DNA from: an uncultured Steroidobacter sp.
GTDB taxonomy: Bacteria; Pseudomonadota; Gammaproteobacteria; Steroidobacterales; Steroidobacteraceae
NCBI RefSeq assembly: GCF_937958065.1
Contig: NZ_CALFXI010000100.1
Location: 132,915 to 196,914 of the forward strand
Direction: 5' to 3'
DNA: 64,000 nt
Part shown: positions 18,156 through 27,359 of the stretch, piece by piece
Position numbering within the stretch: position 1 is the stretch's first letter
Layout of the letters: every line of letters begins with the position of its first letter
The notes under the pieces: model-generated
Databases searched by the model: none
What the model saw: only the letters and a program-made list of their open reading frames with translations
What the model was told of the DNA's origin: nothing
Made by a program: the position numbers and the translations under genes

Positions 18156-19487
18156 ATGTCTCCCCCACCCGCAGTGGCCGCCGGCGACGATCGCATCGGC
18201 ATGCTCGATACGACGCGGGGCGTCGCCGTGCTCGGCATCCTGCTGATGAACATCACCGGCTTCGGCCTGCCGTACGCGTACGACGATCCCACCGTGTGGG
18301 GCGGCAACACGGAGGCCGATCTGGTCGTCTGGCGCATCATGTCGCTGTTCTTCGAAGGCACGATGCGAGGCTTGTTCACGCTGCTGTTTGGTGCCAGCGC
18401 CTTGCTGTTCCTACAGCGGCATGCGTCGCGCACCACGGAGGTGCACCCGACGGATTTGTATTTTCGACGCACGCTGTGGCTGATCGTCTTCGGGCTGGTC
18501 AACGGGTACGTGCTGTTATGGAGCGGCGACGTGCTGTTCTATTACGGCCTCGCCGGGCTGGTACTGTTCGTATTCCGCAAGCTATCGCCAGGGCGATTGC
18601 TGATCCTCGCGACCGCGTTCATGTTATTGCAAACGCTGATCTCGGCGGGGGAGTGGCAGGATTTCAACGAGACTCAGACCCACGCGCAGGCCGCGAACGA
18701 GCGCGTCGCGAGTGGTCGGCCGCCAGCCGATGGCGACCAGGAGGCCATGGATGCCTTTGCCGCTCTGCAGACGGAGTACCGGCCGGCGCGTGAGAATCTG
18801 CAAGCGTACATAGCCAATGTGCGTGAGAGCTACTCGTCCGCGTTTGCCGTGCTTCGGGGCGACACGTGGTTCATGCAAAGCGTGTTCTTCTTTCGACACG
18901 GCATCGTCGAGTGCTTCGGCATGATGCTACTGGGCATGGCGCTGCTGAAATGGGGCGTACTCAGCGGCGCCAGCTCGACGCGGGTGTATCTCGCGATGAT
19001 GGTCATCGGGTACACGCTCGGCTCCATCGTCAACCTTTTCGAGATGCACGAACTGGAGGGTGACGGCTTCGCGCCCGCGGCGCAGATGAATGCCCTGCTC
19101 ACGTACGATCTCGGCCGGATTCCGATGACCCTCGGCCATCTTGGACTGATCGCAATCCTTTGCCGGACTGCGTGGTTTGCGAATGCCGCGCGTGTGCTGG
19201 CAGCCGTTGGCAAGATGGCTTTGACGAACTACCTCGCCCAAAGCTTGATATGCCTGCTGATCTTCACCGGCGCCGGCCTTGCCTGGTACGGCCAGCTCGC
19301 GAGACACGAGCTGTACTACGTGGTCGCTGGGATCTGGGTATTGCAGCTGATCTGGAGCCCGCTCTGGCTGCGTCACTTCCGTTATGGACCCGCGGAGTGG
19401 CTGTGGCGCTCCCTCACCTATTGGCGCGTACAGCCGATACGCCGCGTTCAAAAGGGGACCGGTCTGTTTTTCCGGCGGGCGGAATAG
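18156..19487 (+). CDS. DUF418 family membrane protein
   Basis: A 443-residue protein with about ten hydrophobic helices. The N-terminus DRIGMLDTTRGVAVLGILLMNI is the hallmark of the YeiB/DUF418 family, and the DUF418 domain itself occupies the C-terminal 150 residues (RVLAAVGKMALTNYLAQS). A polar loop of about 80 residues (about 165-245) lies between helices. The family is thought to be related to membrane acyltransferases, but function is not established. The ATG at 18156 gives the family start; the frame upstream to 18033 overlaps the rhomboid start region and is unlikely coding. Confidence 0.85.
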   Translation: MSPPPAVAAGDDRIGMLDTTRGVAVLGILLMNITGFGLPYAYDDPTVWGGNTEADLVVWRIMSLFFEGTMRGLFTLLFGASALLFLQRHASRTTEVHPTDLYFRRTLWLIVFGLVNGYVLLWSGDVLFYYGLAGLVLFVFRKLSPGRLLILATAFMLLQTLISAGEWQDFNETQTHAQAANERVASGRPPADGDQEAMDAFAALQTEYRPARENLQAYIANVRESYSSAFAVLRGDTWFMQSVFFFRHGIVECFGMMLLGMALLKWGVLSGASSTRVYLAMMVIGYTLGSIVNLFEMHELEGDGFAPAAQMNALLTYDLGRIPMTLGHLGLIAILCRTAWFANAARVLAAVGKMALTNYLAQSLICLLIFTGAGLAWYGQLARHELYYVVAGIWVLQLIWSPLWLRHFRYGPAEWLWRSLTYWRVQPIRRVQKGTGLFFRRAE

Positions 19488-19501
19488 TCAATCTGTCCCC
19501 T

Positions 19502-21049
19502 TCAGGTTCCGCTCTGCGCTGCGAATATCTTGCGCACCGAGTCCATGGTGTCGGCGTCTTCGGGGCGCTTGTCGTCCCGATAACGTTTCACTCGGGCGAG
19601 CCGCAGCGCCAGGCCGCCGGGATAGCGTGGGCTGGCCTGCAGATCGCTGAATGCGATCTCCACGACCATTTCCGGACGGATGTAGACGGTCCAGTCATCG
19701 CGATGCGTTTCGCGAGCGAGGAACTCGCGGGTCTGCCATTCGAGCATCGCATCCGTCAGACCTTTGAATGTCTTGCCGAGCATGACGTATTCACCCGTCG
19801 CGGGATCGAGCGCGCCAAGATGCAGGTTGGAGAGCTTGCCCGTGCGCCGCCCATGCCCCCACTCGGCGGCCAGCACGATCAGATCCAGCGTGTGGGCCCG
19901 TTTGATCTTGAGCCAGCTGGCGCCGCGATTGCCGGCTTCGTACGGGGCCGACAGTGATTTCGCCATGAGGCCTTCGTGACCGGCGGCGATCGCGGCATCG
20001 TAGAATTCGCTCGCCGCTGTTTCCGAGGACGTCACGAGACGAGGAATGATGTGCTCTGCTGGAACCGCACGCGCCAACGCTTCGTAACGCTCCCGCGTCG
20101 GCCGATCGGCGAGACTTTCATCCCCCAGGCGCAGGCAATCGAAGAAATACGCGCGCATCGGCAGCTCGGCGCGCAGCTTTTCCACATCGAGCTTGCGACC
20201 GAAACGACGCATGGTGATCTGAAATGGATGGGGCCGACCCGCCGCGGTGAATGCGATCGCCTCGCCATCGAGAATGACTTCGCGAGCCGGCAGCTCTTTC
20301 ACGAGCGCCACGATCTCTGGAACGGCGGCGGTCACATCATTTAGGCTGCGGGTGTAGATATGAACTGAATCGCCGCTCTTGTGCACCTGGATGCGCGCGC
20401 CATCCATCTTCCACTCGAACACGGCATCTGGGCCGAGCTGCTGCAACGCTTCGCCCACATCGGCAGCCGTTTGCGCCAGCATGGGCGCGACCGGAGAGAG
20501 CAGCTCCAATTGGAAGTTTGCCAGCGCGCTCTCGCCCTCCACCAACGCGGCGTGCGCGACAGCACCCAAGCTCTTTGCATACATCGCCGCGCGTCGCACC
20601 TTGTCGACCGGCATCTGAGCAGCCGCTGCGATGGCATCGACCATCACGCCAGCGAGCGCACCTTGGCGCAGCTCGCCGATCAGCAGGCGAATCAGGAAAT
20701 GTTGCTCAGCTTCCGTGGCCCGCGAAAACAGCTCGCGTATCGCGTCGGCGCGGCGCGTCGTCGATCCGCTGCCGCGGATGTCGGCGATCTCGGTCAGGCG
20801 TCGATCGACTTCCAACACCGAGAGAACGGGTTCGCGAGCTGAGGCTCCGCCGCTCGCTGACTTGAGGACCGAATAGCCAATGCCGATCTTACCCTGCGGC
20901 GTCTCTCCGGAGAGATATGCGACGCCGATGACGATCTCGTCCGGCTCGAACTGGCGCAGGCACGCCGACAGCTCGCGCACCTTCGCCAGCCGCGCCGACG
21001 TGGCGGCGACTTTGGAAGAGGTCTCGACGATGGCCGCCAGTAGTGTCAT
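19502..21049 (-). CDS. ATP-dependent DNA ligase
   Basis: A 515-residue ligase with the N-terminal DNA-binding, adenylation and OB-fold domains. The adenylation lysine lies in EWKMDGARIQVHK (about residue 217), followed by motif III-like YFFDCLRLGDES, motif IV EGLMAKS and motif V WLKIKR. This is the archaeal/LigB-like stand-alone bacterial type, without the polymerase or nuclease domains of LigD. It seals nicks using ATP, probably in repair. Its start is eight bases past the sigma-factor stop, so it looks co-transcribed with the ECF42 pair, an uncommon partner for a ligase. Confidence 0.9.
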   Translation of the reverse strand: MTLLAAIVETSSKVAATSARLAKVRELSACLRQFEPDEIVIGVAYLSGETPQGKIGIGYSVLKSASGGASAREPVLSVLEVDRRLTEIADIRGSGSTTRRADAIRELFSRATEAEQHFLIRLLIGELRQGALAGVMVDAIAAAAQMPVDKVRRAAMYAKSLGAVAHAALVEGESALANFQLELLSPVAPMLAQTAADVGEALQQLGPDAVFEWKMDGARIQVHKSGDSVHIYTRSLNDVTAAVPEIVALVKELPAREVILDGEAIAFTAAGRPHPFQITMRRFGRKLDVEKLRAELPMRAYFFDCLRLGDESLADRPTRERYEALARAVPAEHIIPRLVTSSETAASEFYDAAIAAGHEGLMAKSLSAPYEAGNRGASWLKIKRAHTLDLIVLAAEWGHGRRTGKLSNLHLGALDPATGEYVMLGKTFKGLTDAMLEWQTREFLARETHRDDWTVYIRPEMVVEIAFSDLQASPRYPGGLALRLARVKRYRDDKRPEDADTMDSVRKIFAAQSGT

Positions 21050-21057
21050 GGATCAAA

Positions 21058-22320
21058 TCAGGGTTGATTCTTCACCGCCCGGGCACGGCGCCGGAACAAC
21101 TCAGCCAGCGTATCGCTCTCGGCAAGCTCCGCCGCTGCATCGAATGCTGCCGCCGCTCGATCATGCTCCTCGATCGCTTCATGCAGTTCCGCCATCGTGG
21201 CGTGATACAGCAGCGTGTCCTGGAGCGCGTGCAATTCATCGCTGGCCCGCAGCGCCAGCAGTGCTTCCTGCGCACCACGTGCGTAGCGTAACGCGATGAC
21301 CCGATTCAAAGTTGCAACCGGACTGGGGAACAGCTCGCACAACTGATCGTAGTGACGCACGATCTGCGCCCAGTCGGTGGTCTCCATGCTGGCGGCGCTG
21401 GCATGTACGGTCGCGATCGCGGCTTCGATGTGGTAGCGAGTCAACGACTCGCCGCGAATGGACCGTGAAAAATACTCCATGCCGGCATTGATGGCCGCCT
21501 GGTTCCAACGCGAACGATCCTGCCTGGCCAGCGGCACCGGGTGACCTTCCTCATCCGCCCTGGCCGGAGAGCGCGCGGCCGTGAGATGCAGTAACGCAGC
21601 CAACGCATGTGTTTCAGGCTCGGCGGTCAATGGATGATCGGCCAGCATCCTGACCAGCCGTAACGCATCGTCACACAGCAAAGGCCGGAACCACTGCGGA
21701 TGTCGCGGGCTCAGATAGCCCGCATCGAACAGCAGATAGATCGCATTCAGAATGCGGGGCAATCGTTCCTGGACCAGCTCGCGCGGGGCGATGTCGAAGG
21801 TCACCTCCGCATCACGCAGCTCACGCTTGGCTCGCACGATCCGTTGCATGATGGATTGAGGAGACGTCAGCAGAGCATGCGCGATCTCGTCGACGCTCAA
21901 GCCGCAGGCCAGGCGTAACGTCAATGCCAGCTGCGACGCCGGCGTCAGCGACGGGTGGCAACAGAATGCGATCAGCCGCAGCAGTTCGTCATTGAACGCG
22001 CTTTCGGCCGAGAAGGAGCCATCCGGCTCGGCGGCGGGCTCGTGGGTAAATTGTTCGGGCACTTCGAAGCGGGCGCGACGCAACTTATCGGTGAGCGCAT
22101 TCCGGGCCGCCGTATAGAGCCAGGCCGACGGGTTCGTCGGCACGGCATTGATCGACCAGTTTCGCATCGCCGAGACGAGCGCGTCCTGCACGGCGTCCTC
22201 GACCATGTCGATGCGCGCCACACCGGCGCGATTGGCGAGCAGCGCGATCAGCCGACCCGATTCACGACGAAACAGGTCGGCGACCAGCCGGCGCGCATCA
22301 CTATCGCTGGGGGATGACAT
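21058..22320 (-). CDS. ECF42-type RNA polymerase sigma factor with C-terminal TPR-like extension (DUF6596)
   Basis: A 420-residue protein. Residues about 1-85 are sigma region 2 (LVADLFRRESGRLIALL, DMVEDAVQDALVSAM) and about 115-175 region 4 (LTLRLACGLSVDEIAHALLTSPQSIMQRI). The remaining 240 residues are the helical DUF6596/TPR-like extension that defines ECF42, with the recognisable segment NAIYLLFDAGY. This group has no classical anti-sigma factor and is encoded beside DGPF/YCII proteins, as here. The start overlaps the YCII gene by 20 bases. The frame continues 34 residues upstream without family support. Confidence 0.9.
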   Translation of the reverse strand: MSSPSDSDARRLVADLFRRESGRLIALLANRAGVARIDMVEDAVQDALVSAMRNWSINAVPTNPSAWLYTAARNALTDKLRRARFEVPEQFTHEPAAEPDGSFSAESAFNDELLRLIAFCCHPSLTPASQLALTLRLACGLSVDEIAHALLTSPQSIMQRIVRAKRELRDAEVTFDIAPRELVQERLPRILNAIYLLFDAGYLSPRHPQWFRPLLCDDALRLVRMLADHPLTAEPETHALAALLHLTAARSPARADEEGHPVPLARQDRSRWNQAAINAGMEYFSRSIRGESLTRYHIEAAIATVHASAASMETTDWAQIVRHYDQLCELFPSPVATLNRVIALRYARGAQEALLALRASDELHALQDTLLYHATMAELHEAIEEHDRAAAAFDAAAELAESDTLAELFRRRARAVKNQP

Positions 22321-22657
22321 CGATCTCGCGCAGTTCGATCCAGCCGAATTCCAGATGCGGCCCCGACGCCAGCCGGGCCTGCGCCTGTTCGTAGCTGTCC
22401 GCGGTGATGACGAACAGGCCACTGATGATGTCCTTGCCTTCGGCGTAGGGCCCTTCGCTCACGACCATCTTGCCCTTCTCGGAGCGCAGATGACGGCCGC
22501 CTTCATCCTTGAGCTTCTTGCCCACACTGACGTGCCCGGCGGCGCGCAGACCGCCGACCCATTCCGAATAGCGCTCGATCAGCGCCTGCATCTCGGTGGG
22601 ACTGAGCTTGCGCGTAACTGCGGGATCTTCGTGCAACAGAACCAGATATTCGGCCAT
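22301..22657 (-). CDS. YCII/DGPF-domain protein
   Basis: A 118-residue single-domain protein, MAEYLVLLHEDPAVTRKLSP. The segment SEGPYAEGKDIISGLFVI corresponds to the DGPF motif region of YCII-related proteins, and the fold length is typical. Such proteins are the constant neighbours of ECF42 sigma factors and are thought to regulate them or be their targets. It leads the unit YCII, sigma factor, ligase, with its 3' end overlapping the sigma start. Confidence 0.85.
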   Translation of the reverse strand: MAEYLVLLHEDPAVTRKLSPTEMQALIERYSEWVGGLRAAGHVSVGKKLKDEGGRHLRSEKGKMVVSEGPYAEGKDIISGLFVITADSYEQAQARLASGPHLEFGWIELREIDVIPQR

Positions 22658-22843
22658 GGCGGACTCCTACGTGGTGACGAACAGCATACCTGTCCGAAGC
22701 CATGACGAGCCGACCCTGCCGAAACAGACATCGACGCGGAAAAGGACGGCATGATGCCGGCCACGACAAGGGTTGGCGGTGTCGCTTCGGCGAGGGGAAG
22801 CACCCGGCAGGGACTGCGGGGGCGCCATCCGACCCGTGGCCAT

Positions 22844-22875
22844 AAAAATGGCACGGTCCGTCCGTGGACCGTGCC
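22844..22875 (-). terminator. Rho-independent terminator of the TonB receptor gene
   Basis: Positions 22850-22859 (GGCACGGTCC) and 22866-22875 (GGACCGTGCC) form a perfect 10-bp stem with a six-base loop, and on the minus strand the stem is followed by a run of five T (22844-22848). It lies about 58 bases beyond the stop of the receptor at 22933. Confidence 0.85.
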
Positions 22876-22932
22876 GAGTGCAGGACGAGGCGGGAGGTGC
22901 CCTCCTCCTGCCAATGAGTATCGATTAGCGGA

Positions 22933-25290
22933 TTATTTGTACTTGTACGCGAGGCGGACGCCCACCTGGCGGCGCTGGCCCCAGCTGTAGAAAGTCCGCG
23001 GCGTTCCGTAGAACGCTTCGGTCTTCACCGCCTCATCGAGCGCATTCGTGATGAATGCCTCGGCGGTCCATTGATCGCTGCTCGAACGGAAGGCGATGGC
23101 CGCATCCAGCATCGTGTAAGCGGGCTGCACGCCGAAGTTCCTTTCGCCCGGATCCTCCGCGTTCAACGTGCCCGCCGGCCGGTTGGTGCGGTTCTCCCAG
23201 CCGAGGAACATATCGTCGTAGTAGCTGGCGCGAATGCGTGGGACCACTGCAGCACCGCCCGGCAGCGGGAACTCGTGCGAGTACTGCACGGTCAGCTGAT
23301 ACTCCGGCGCATACGGCAGGTTGTTACCCGCGAAGTTGAACACGTTGCCCACGCAGGCGCCGCTCGCCTCGACACCGAAGGCGCAGTCGTTCCAGATGCG
23401 GCCGCGCGCGTCGCCGAAGTTCTGTTCGTTGCCGAAGAACTCGTCATAGGTCGCATCCAGATACGCGAACGTCGCCGCGAGCTGGCCCGCGCCATTGAAC
23501 AGCCCCGCCGAAGCCTCCAGCTCCAGGCCCTTGATGGTGGCGCCGCCCGCGTTGGTGTTGGTCAGCGTCGACTGGCCGGTGACCGGATCGATGACCGCTC
23601 CGGTCACCTGCATGTCCGTGAACTCCATGTAGAACACGTTCGCGCTGAGCCGCCAGTTGCTGAAATCCGTCTTGATGCCGAGCTCGGTGCTGTTGACCTC
23701 TTCAGGCCGCTGCAGCAGCGAGTTGTTGCGCGAGAAATCGAGCGTGCCGCTGGGCGTCACGAGGTCGTCGTAGCCCTTGCCATCCTGCAACACACCCGAT
23801 TTCCAGCCGGTCTCGTACGACAGATACATCATGACCGAATCGGTCAGGTCGTATTCGCCGCGCGCCATCCACGTCGTCTTGCTCCAGTCGCCTTTCATGT
23901 CGTTGTACTGGCGGTAGTAACAACCCTGCTCGCCGTTCAGTGCCGCCGCGTTGCGTGCGAGGTTGCTCGGCAAGTCGCCGCGCAGGCCAAAGGTGCAGTC
24001 GATCGAACGTCCGCCCTTGTCCTCACGCGTATCGTCGATGTAGCGGGCGCCCGCGGTCAGGCGCAGCGCATCGGTGAACTTGAACGTACCCTGCGCATAC
24101 GCGCTCTGCGTCTCCAGGGAGCGCGCCGGCTGTACGAATGCCGAGAGCACGGTGTCCTGGTCCTGCGGCGTGAAGCCCCAGCTCCCGTGCAGCATGTCGA
24201 AGCGAATGCTGTTTTCTTCCTCGAAGTAGTAGAGGCCGGCGGTGTAGTTGAAGCGCGCTTCGGACGGATTGGTGAGCTGCAGCTCGTGCTGAGTTCCCTT
24301 GTAGGTCGAGTCCACCGTGTGGCGCGTGTCGCCCTGCGGCTCGTTGCCGTACATCTGGGCCTGGCTGAATTCTGAGTAGCCGCCGATGTAACTCAGCGTG
24401 TAACCCTCGCCGAAGCCGACATCGAGCCGCGTGCGGAAGCTGTCGGAGTCCAGGTCCAGGTTGCCGGCCGCGGTCGCATCGTTGACCCGGTTCTTGAAAT
24501 CCTGGCTGGCCACGTCACCGGTGCCGCGATTGCGGAAATTCTCGTAGACGAGGTGCCAGCTCACGTCCTCGGAAGGCTGGTACAGCGAGCTGACTCTGAA
24601 CGAGCTGAGATCGACCGTGCCGTACTTGCGCGAGGAAGCAAACGGATTGCCCGGCGCGTACTTGGTCTGACCTTCCTGCTCATCCTTGGCGCCCGCTACG
24701 CGGACGGCCCAGTTCTCGGTGATGGGCACATTGGCCATGCCGCGCAGCTCCAGCATCGAGTAGCTGCCCGCGGCGATCTCGCCCGAAGCGTCGAAGCCGT
24801 CCAGACGTGGCTTGGCCGAATGGAGCGACACCGCACCGCCGGTCGAATTGCGTCCGAACAGCGTGCCCTGCGGACCGCGCAGCACCTCGACGCGATCGAG
24901 GTCGTACATCATCACGGTCGTGCCCTGGGAACGGGCCGAGAACACGCCGTCAGTGTAGAACGCGATGCCCTGATCGCCCGCTTCCGTCTGGTTGCGCGTG
25001 CCGAGGCCGCGAATGAAGACCAGCGGCACGGCGTGATCGCCGTTCGAGAAGAATTGCAGATTGGGCACCAGGCCGCGCATGTCGAGCAGCGTCGAGACGC
25101 GATTCTCATCCAGGGTCTGCTGGCTGAAGGCCGAGATCGCAAGCGGCGTTTCCTGAAGATTCGTATCGCGGCGCGTCGCGGTCACGACAATGGTTTCCAA
25201 ACCCGCTCCGCCCGTTTCGGCAGCCAGTACGCCCGCCGACATGGAGAAGCAAATGCCTACCCCACCCAGTACCAAAGGCACTTTTCGCAT
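22933..25290 (-). CDS. TonB-dependent outer-membrane receptor
   Basis: A 785-residue receptor starting MRKVPLVLGGVGICFSMSAG; GGGGGACGAG just upstream marks this ATG. Signal peptide to about residue 24, TonB box ETIVVTATRR, plug with DRVEVLRGPQGTLFGRNSTGGAV, barrel ending RLAYKYK. The RGPQGTLFGRNSTGG plug is that of receptors for siderophores or small organic ligands. It diverges from the halogenase-like gene at 25671; a LacI-type palindrome in the shared 380-base spacer could control both. A strong terminator follows. Confidence 0.92.
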   Translation of the reverse strand: MRKVPLVLGGVGICFSMSAGVLAAETGGAGLETIVVTATRRDTNLQETPLAISAFSQQTLDENRVSTLLDMRGLVPNLQFFSNGDHAVPLVFIRGLGTRNQTEAGDQGIAFYTDGVFSARSQGTTVMMYDLDRVEVLRGPQGTLFGRNSTGGAVSLHSAKPRLDGFDASGEIAAGSYSMLELRGMANVPITENWAVRVAGAKDEQEGQTKYAPGNPFASSRKYGTVDLSSFRVSSLYQPSEDVSWHLVYENFRNRGTGDVASQDFKNRVNDATAAGNLDLDSDSFRTRLDVGFGEGYTLSYIGGYSEFSQAQMYGNEPQGDTRHTVDSTYKGTQHELQLTNPSEARFNYTAGLYYFEEENSIRFDMLHGSWGFTPQDQDTVLSAFVQPARSLETQSAYAQGTFKFTDALRLTAGARYIDDTREDKGGRSIDCTFGLRGDLPSNLARNAAALNGEQGCYYRQYNDMKGDWSKTTWMARGEYDLTDSVMMYLSYETGWKSGVLQDGKGYDDLVTPSGTLDFSRNNSLLQRPEEVNSTELGIKTDFSNWRLSANVFYMEFTDMQVTGAVIDPVTGQSTLTNTNAGGATIKGLELEASAGLFNGAGQLAATFAYLDATYDEFFGNEQNFGDARGRIWNDCAFGVEASGACVGNVFNFAGNNLPYAPEYQLTVQYSHEFPLPGGAAVVPRIRASYYDDMFLGWENRTNRPAGTLNAEDPGERNFGVQPAYTMLDAAIAFRSSSDQWTAEAFITNALDEAVKTEAFYGTPRTFYSWGQRRQVGVRLAYKYK

Positions 25291-25670
25291 GTCTCGTCCC
25301 CCAATTTCTTTGCGCTTGTTCCGTGGTTGCTCGCAGCGTTGCCGGCAGCCGGCGCCCAACCCGGGCGGTTGGGGGCATCCTGACGACGCTGTTGGGCAAA
25401 CATCCTAAGGTCAGAATGACAGCGCTGTCCAAACATTTTTGAGTTGCAGATCTTGCGCGAAGCCCCGAGGCCGCCAATTGCCGCTAAATTCGGGGGTCCT
25501 GGCGCGGCCTGAAGTCCTTGTTCGCGTTGACTATCGCTGGACATTTCCGGCCAGGAGCACGTAGGCTTCGCGAAACGACCTTGTTGTCCATTTGAGACAG
25601 CAGAGCGTGCGCTCCGCGCCGCGTCGTGCGCAACGCAGCCCAACACAACCCAGGGGAAGCCGTGTCCGAC
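25291..25670. other. Divergent regulatory spacer between TonB receptor and halogenase-like gene
   Basis: No gene is supported in this stretch. It holds the palindrome at 25415-25432 (separate entry) and a degenerate similar site, TGACGACGCTGTT, at 25381-25393. Open frames crossing it on the minus strand are extensions of shadows. The region presumably contains both divergent promoters; I cannot place the hexamers convincingly. Confidence 0.6.
25415..25432. promoter_or_regulatory. LacI-family operator-like palindrome
   Basis: AATGACAGCGCTGTCCAA contains the perfect 12-bp palindrome GACAGCGCTGTC (25418-25429) centred on GC, the symmetry of LacI/GalR-family operators. It resembles the boxes recalled for NagR-type regulators of TonB receptor genes in Xanthomonas, which is from memory and not checked. 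It lies about 125 bases from the receptor start and 240 from the halogenase-like start. No regulator gene is adjacent. Confidence 0.55.
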
Positions 25671-27188
25671 ATGCGAATTCGCAGCGTGCTGATTGTGGGC
25701 GGCGGCACGGCCGGCTGGATGACCGCCGCCGCGCTTTCTCAGGTGCTGCAGGGCTACTGCGCGATTCGGGTGGTCGAGTCCGAAGAGATCGGCACCGTGG
25801 GCGTCGGGGAAGCGACCATCCCCATGATCTCCGTCTTCAACCGGCTGCTCGGCCTGGATGAGAACGACTTCGTGCGCCAGACACAGGGCACGTTCAAGCT
25901 CGGCATCGAGTTCGTGAACTGGTCCGCCATCGGCCGCGCCTACCTGCATCCGTTCGGACCGTTCGGCACCGACATCAAGGGCGTCTCCTTCCATGCCTGG
26001 TGGCTGAAACTGCGCTCGCTCGGCGAACCGGCCGATCTCGATGATTACTCGCTGCCCGCAGTCGCGGCGCGCAAGGGTCGGTTCATGCGGCCGCTGCAGG
26101 CGGGCAACACGCCGCTCGCAACGCTCTCCTATGCATTTCACTTCGATGCGGCGCTGTATGCGCGCTATCTGCGCAACTATGCGGAGCAGCGCGGCGTAGT
26201 TCGCACCGAAGGCAAAGTGGTGGACGTGCAGCTCGAGGGCGAGAGCGGCTTCATCCAGTCGGTGCAACTCGCGAGCGGGGAACGCATCGAGGCGGACCTG
26301 TTCATCGACTGCTCCGGATTTCGAGGCCTGCTCATCGAGCAGGCGCTCAAGAGCGGCTATGAGAACTGGACCCATTGGCTGCCCTGTGATCGCGCCCTGG
26401 CCGTGCCCTGTGAAAACGCGGGCGAGCCTTCGCCCTACACGCGCTCGACCGCGCGCAGCGCCGGCTGGCAGTGGCGCATTCCGTTGCAGCATCGCATCGG
26501 CAATGGCTATGTATATTCGAGCAACCACTTGAGCGACGACGAAGCGGCGCAGACGCTGCTCGCCAATCTCGACGCCCGCCCGCTCGCCGATCCGCGCGTG
26601 CTCAAGTTCGTGACCGGGCGCCGCAAGCGTTTCTGGATCAACAACTGTGTGGCGATTGGTCTTGCGGCCGGATTCATGGAGCCGCTCGAGTCCACCAGCA
26701 TTCACCTGATCCAGAGCGGCATCGCGCGGCTGCTCTCGCTGTTCCCCGACCGTCACTTCGAACCGGCGGACATCGAGGAATACAACCGTGCCTGCACGTT
26801 CGAGTACGAGCGCATTCGCGACTTCCTCATCCTCCACTATCACGCGACGACGCGCGATGACTCGCCGTTCTGGAACGAGTGCCGCACCATGAGCATTCCA
26901 GAGAGCCTGAAGCAAAGAATGGAGCTGTTCCGCAGCCGGGGCCGCATCTTCCGTCAGGACACCGAGCTGTTCACCGAGACCAGCTGGTTCGCAGTTTTCA
27001 TCGGACAGGGCATCGTGCCGCGCGGCTACGATCCCGTCTGCGACGTGTTATCCGCCGACGACTCACGCCGCCGCGTGCTCCAGGTGCGCTCGGTCATCGC
27101 CAACTGCGCCGACGCCATGCCGAAGCACATGGATTTCATCCGCCAGCACTGCCCGGCGCCGCCGATTACGGTTCGCTCGGGCAACTGA
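25671..27188 (+). CDS. Flavin-dependent tryptophan-halogenase family protein
   Basis: A 505-residue flavoprotein. The FAD-binding GGGTAGW is at residues 10-16. The lysine aligned with the catalytic lysine of PrnA/RebH is present (K76 in GTFKLGIEF). The WxWxIP hallmark appears as WQWRIP, and the active-site glutamate segment EPLESTSIHL is intact. Proteins of this branch occur beside TonB receptors in many gammaproteobacteria and Caulobacter, and their substrate is not known to be tryptophan. ATG 25671 is preferred; GTG 25662 is too close to the AGGGGAAG box. Confidence 0.88.
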   Translation: MRIRSVLIVGGGTAGWMTAAALSQVLQGYCAIRVVESEEIGTVGVGEATIPMISVFNRLLGLDENDFVRQTQGTFKLGIEFVNWSAIGRAYLHPFGPFGTDIKGVSFHAWWLKLRSLGEPADLDDYSLPAVAARKGRFMRPLQAGNTPLATLSYAFHFDAALYARYLRNYAEQRGVVRTEGKVVDVQLEGESGFIQSVQLASGERIEADLFIDCSGFRGLLIEQALKSGYENWTHWLPCDRALAVPCENAGEPSPYTRSTARSAGWQWRIPLQHRIGNGYVYSSNHLSDDEAAQTLLANLDARPLADPRVLKFVTGRRKRFWINNCVAIGLAAGFMEPLESTSIHLIQSGIARLLSLFPDRHFEPADIEEYNRACTFEYERIRDFLILHYHATTRDDSPFWNECRTMSIPESLKQRMELFRSRGRIFRQDTELFTETSWFAVFIGQGIVPRGYDPVCDVLSADDSRRRVLQVRSVIANCADAMPKHMDFIRQHCPAPPITVRSGN

Positions 27189-27359
27189 CAACAGGACGGC
27201 TGTCCGGCACAGCCCGACACTCGAACCACGGATACGAGCTTTCCTCTCCGGCAAGGAATGGAACGCCGGTCCAGCTGAACGAATTGCATCGGCTTACAGA
27301 TGCCGCGCGAAGCGGCCGATCTGAGATGATCGAAGACCTGCGTCCGTGCGTTCAGCTAC

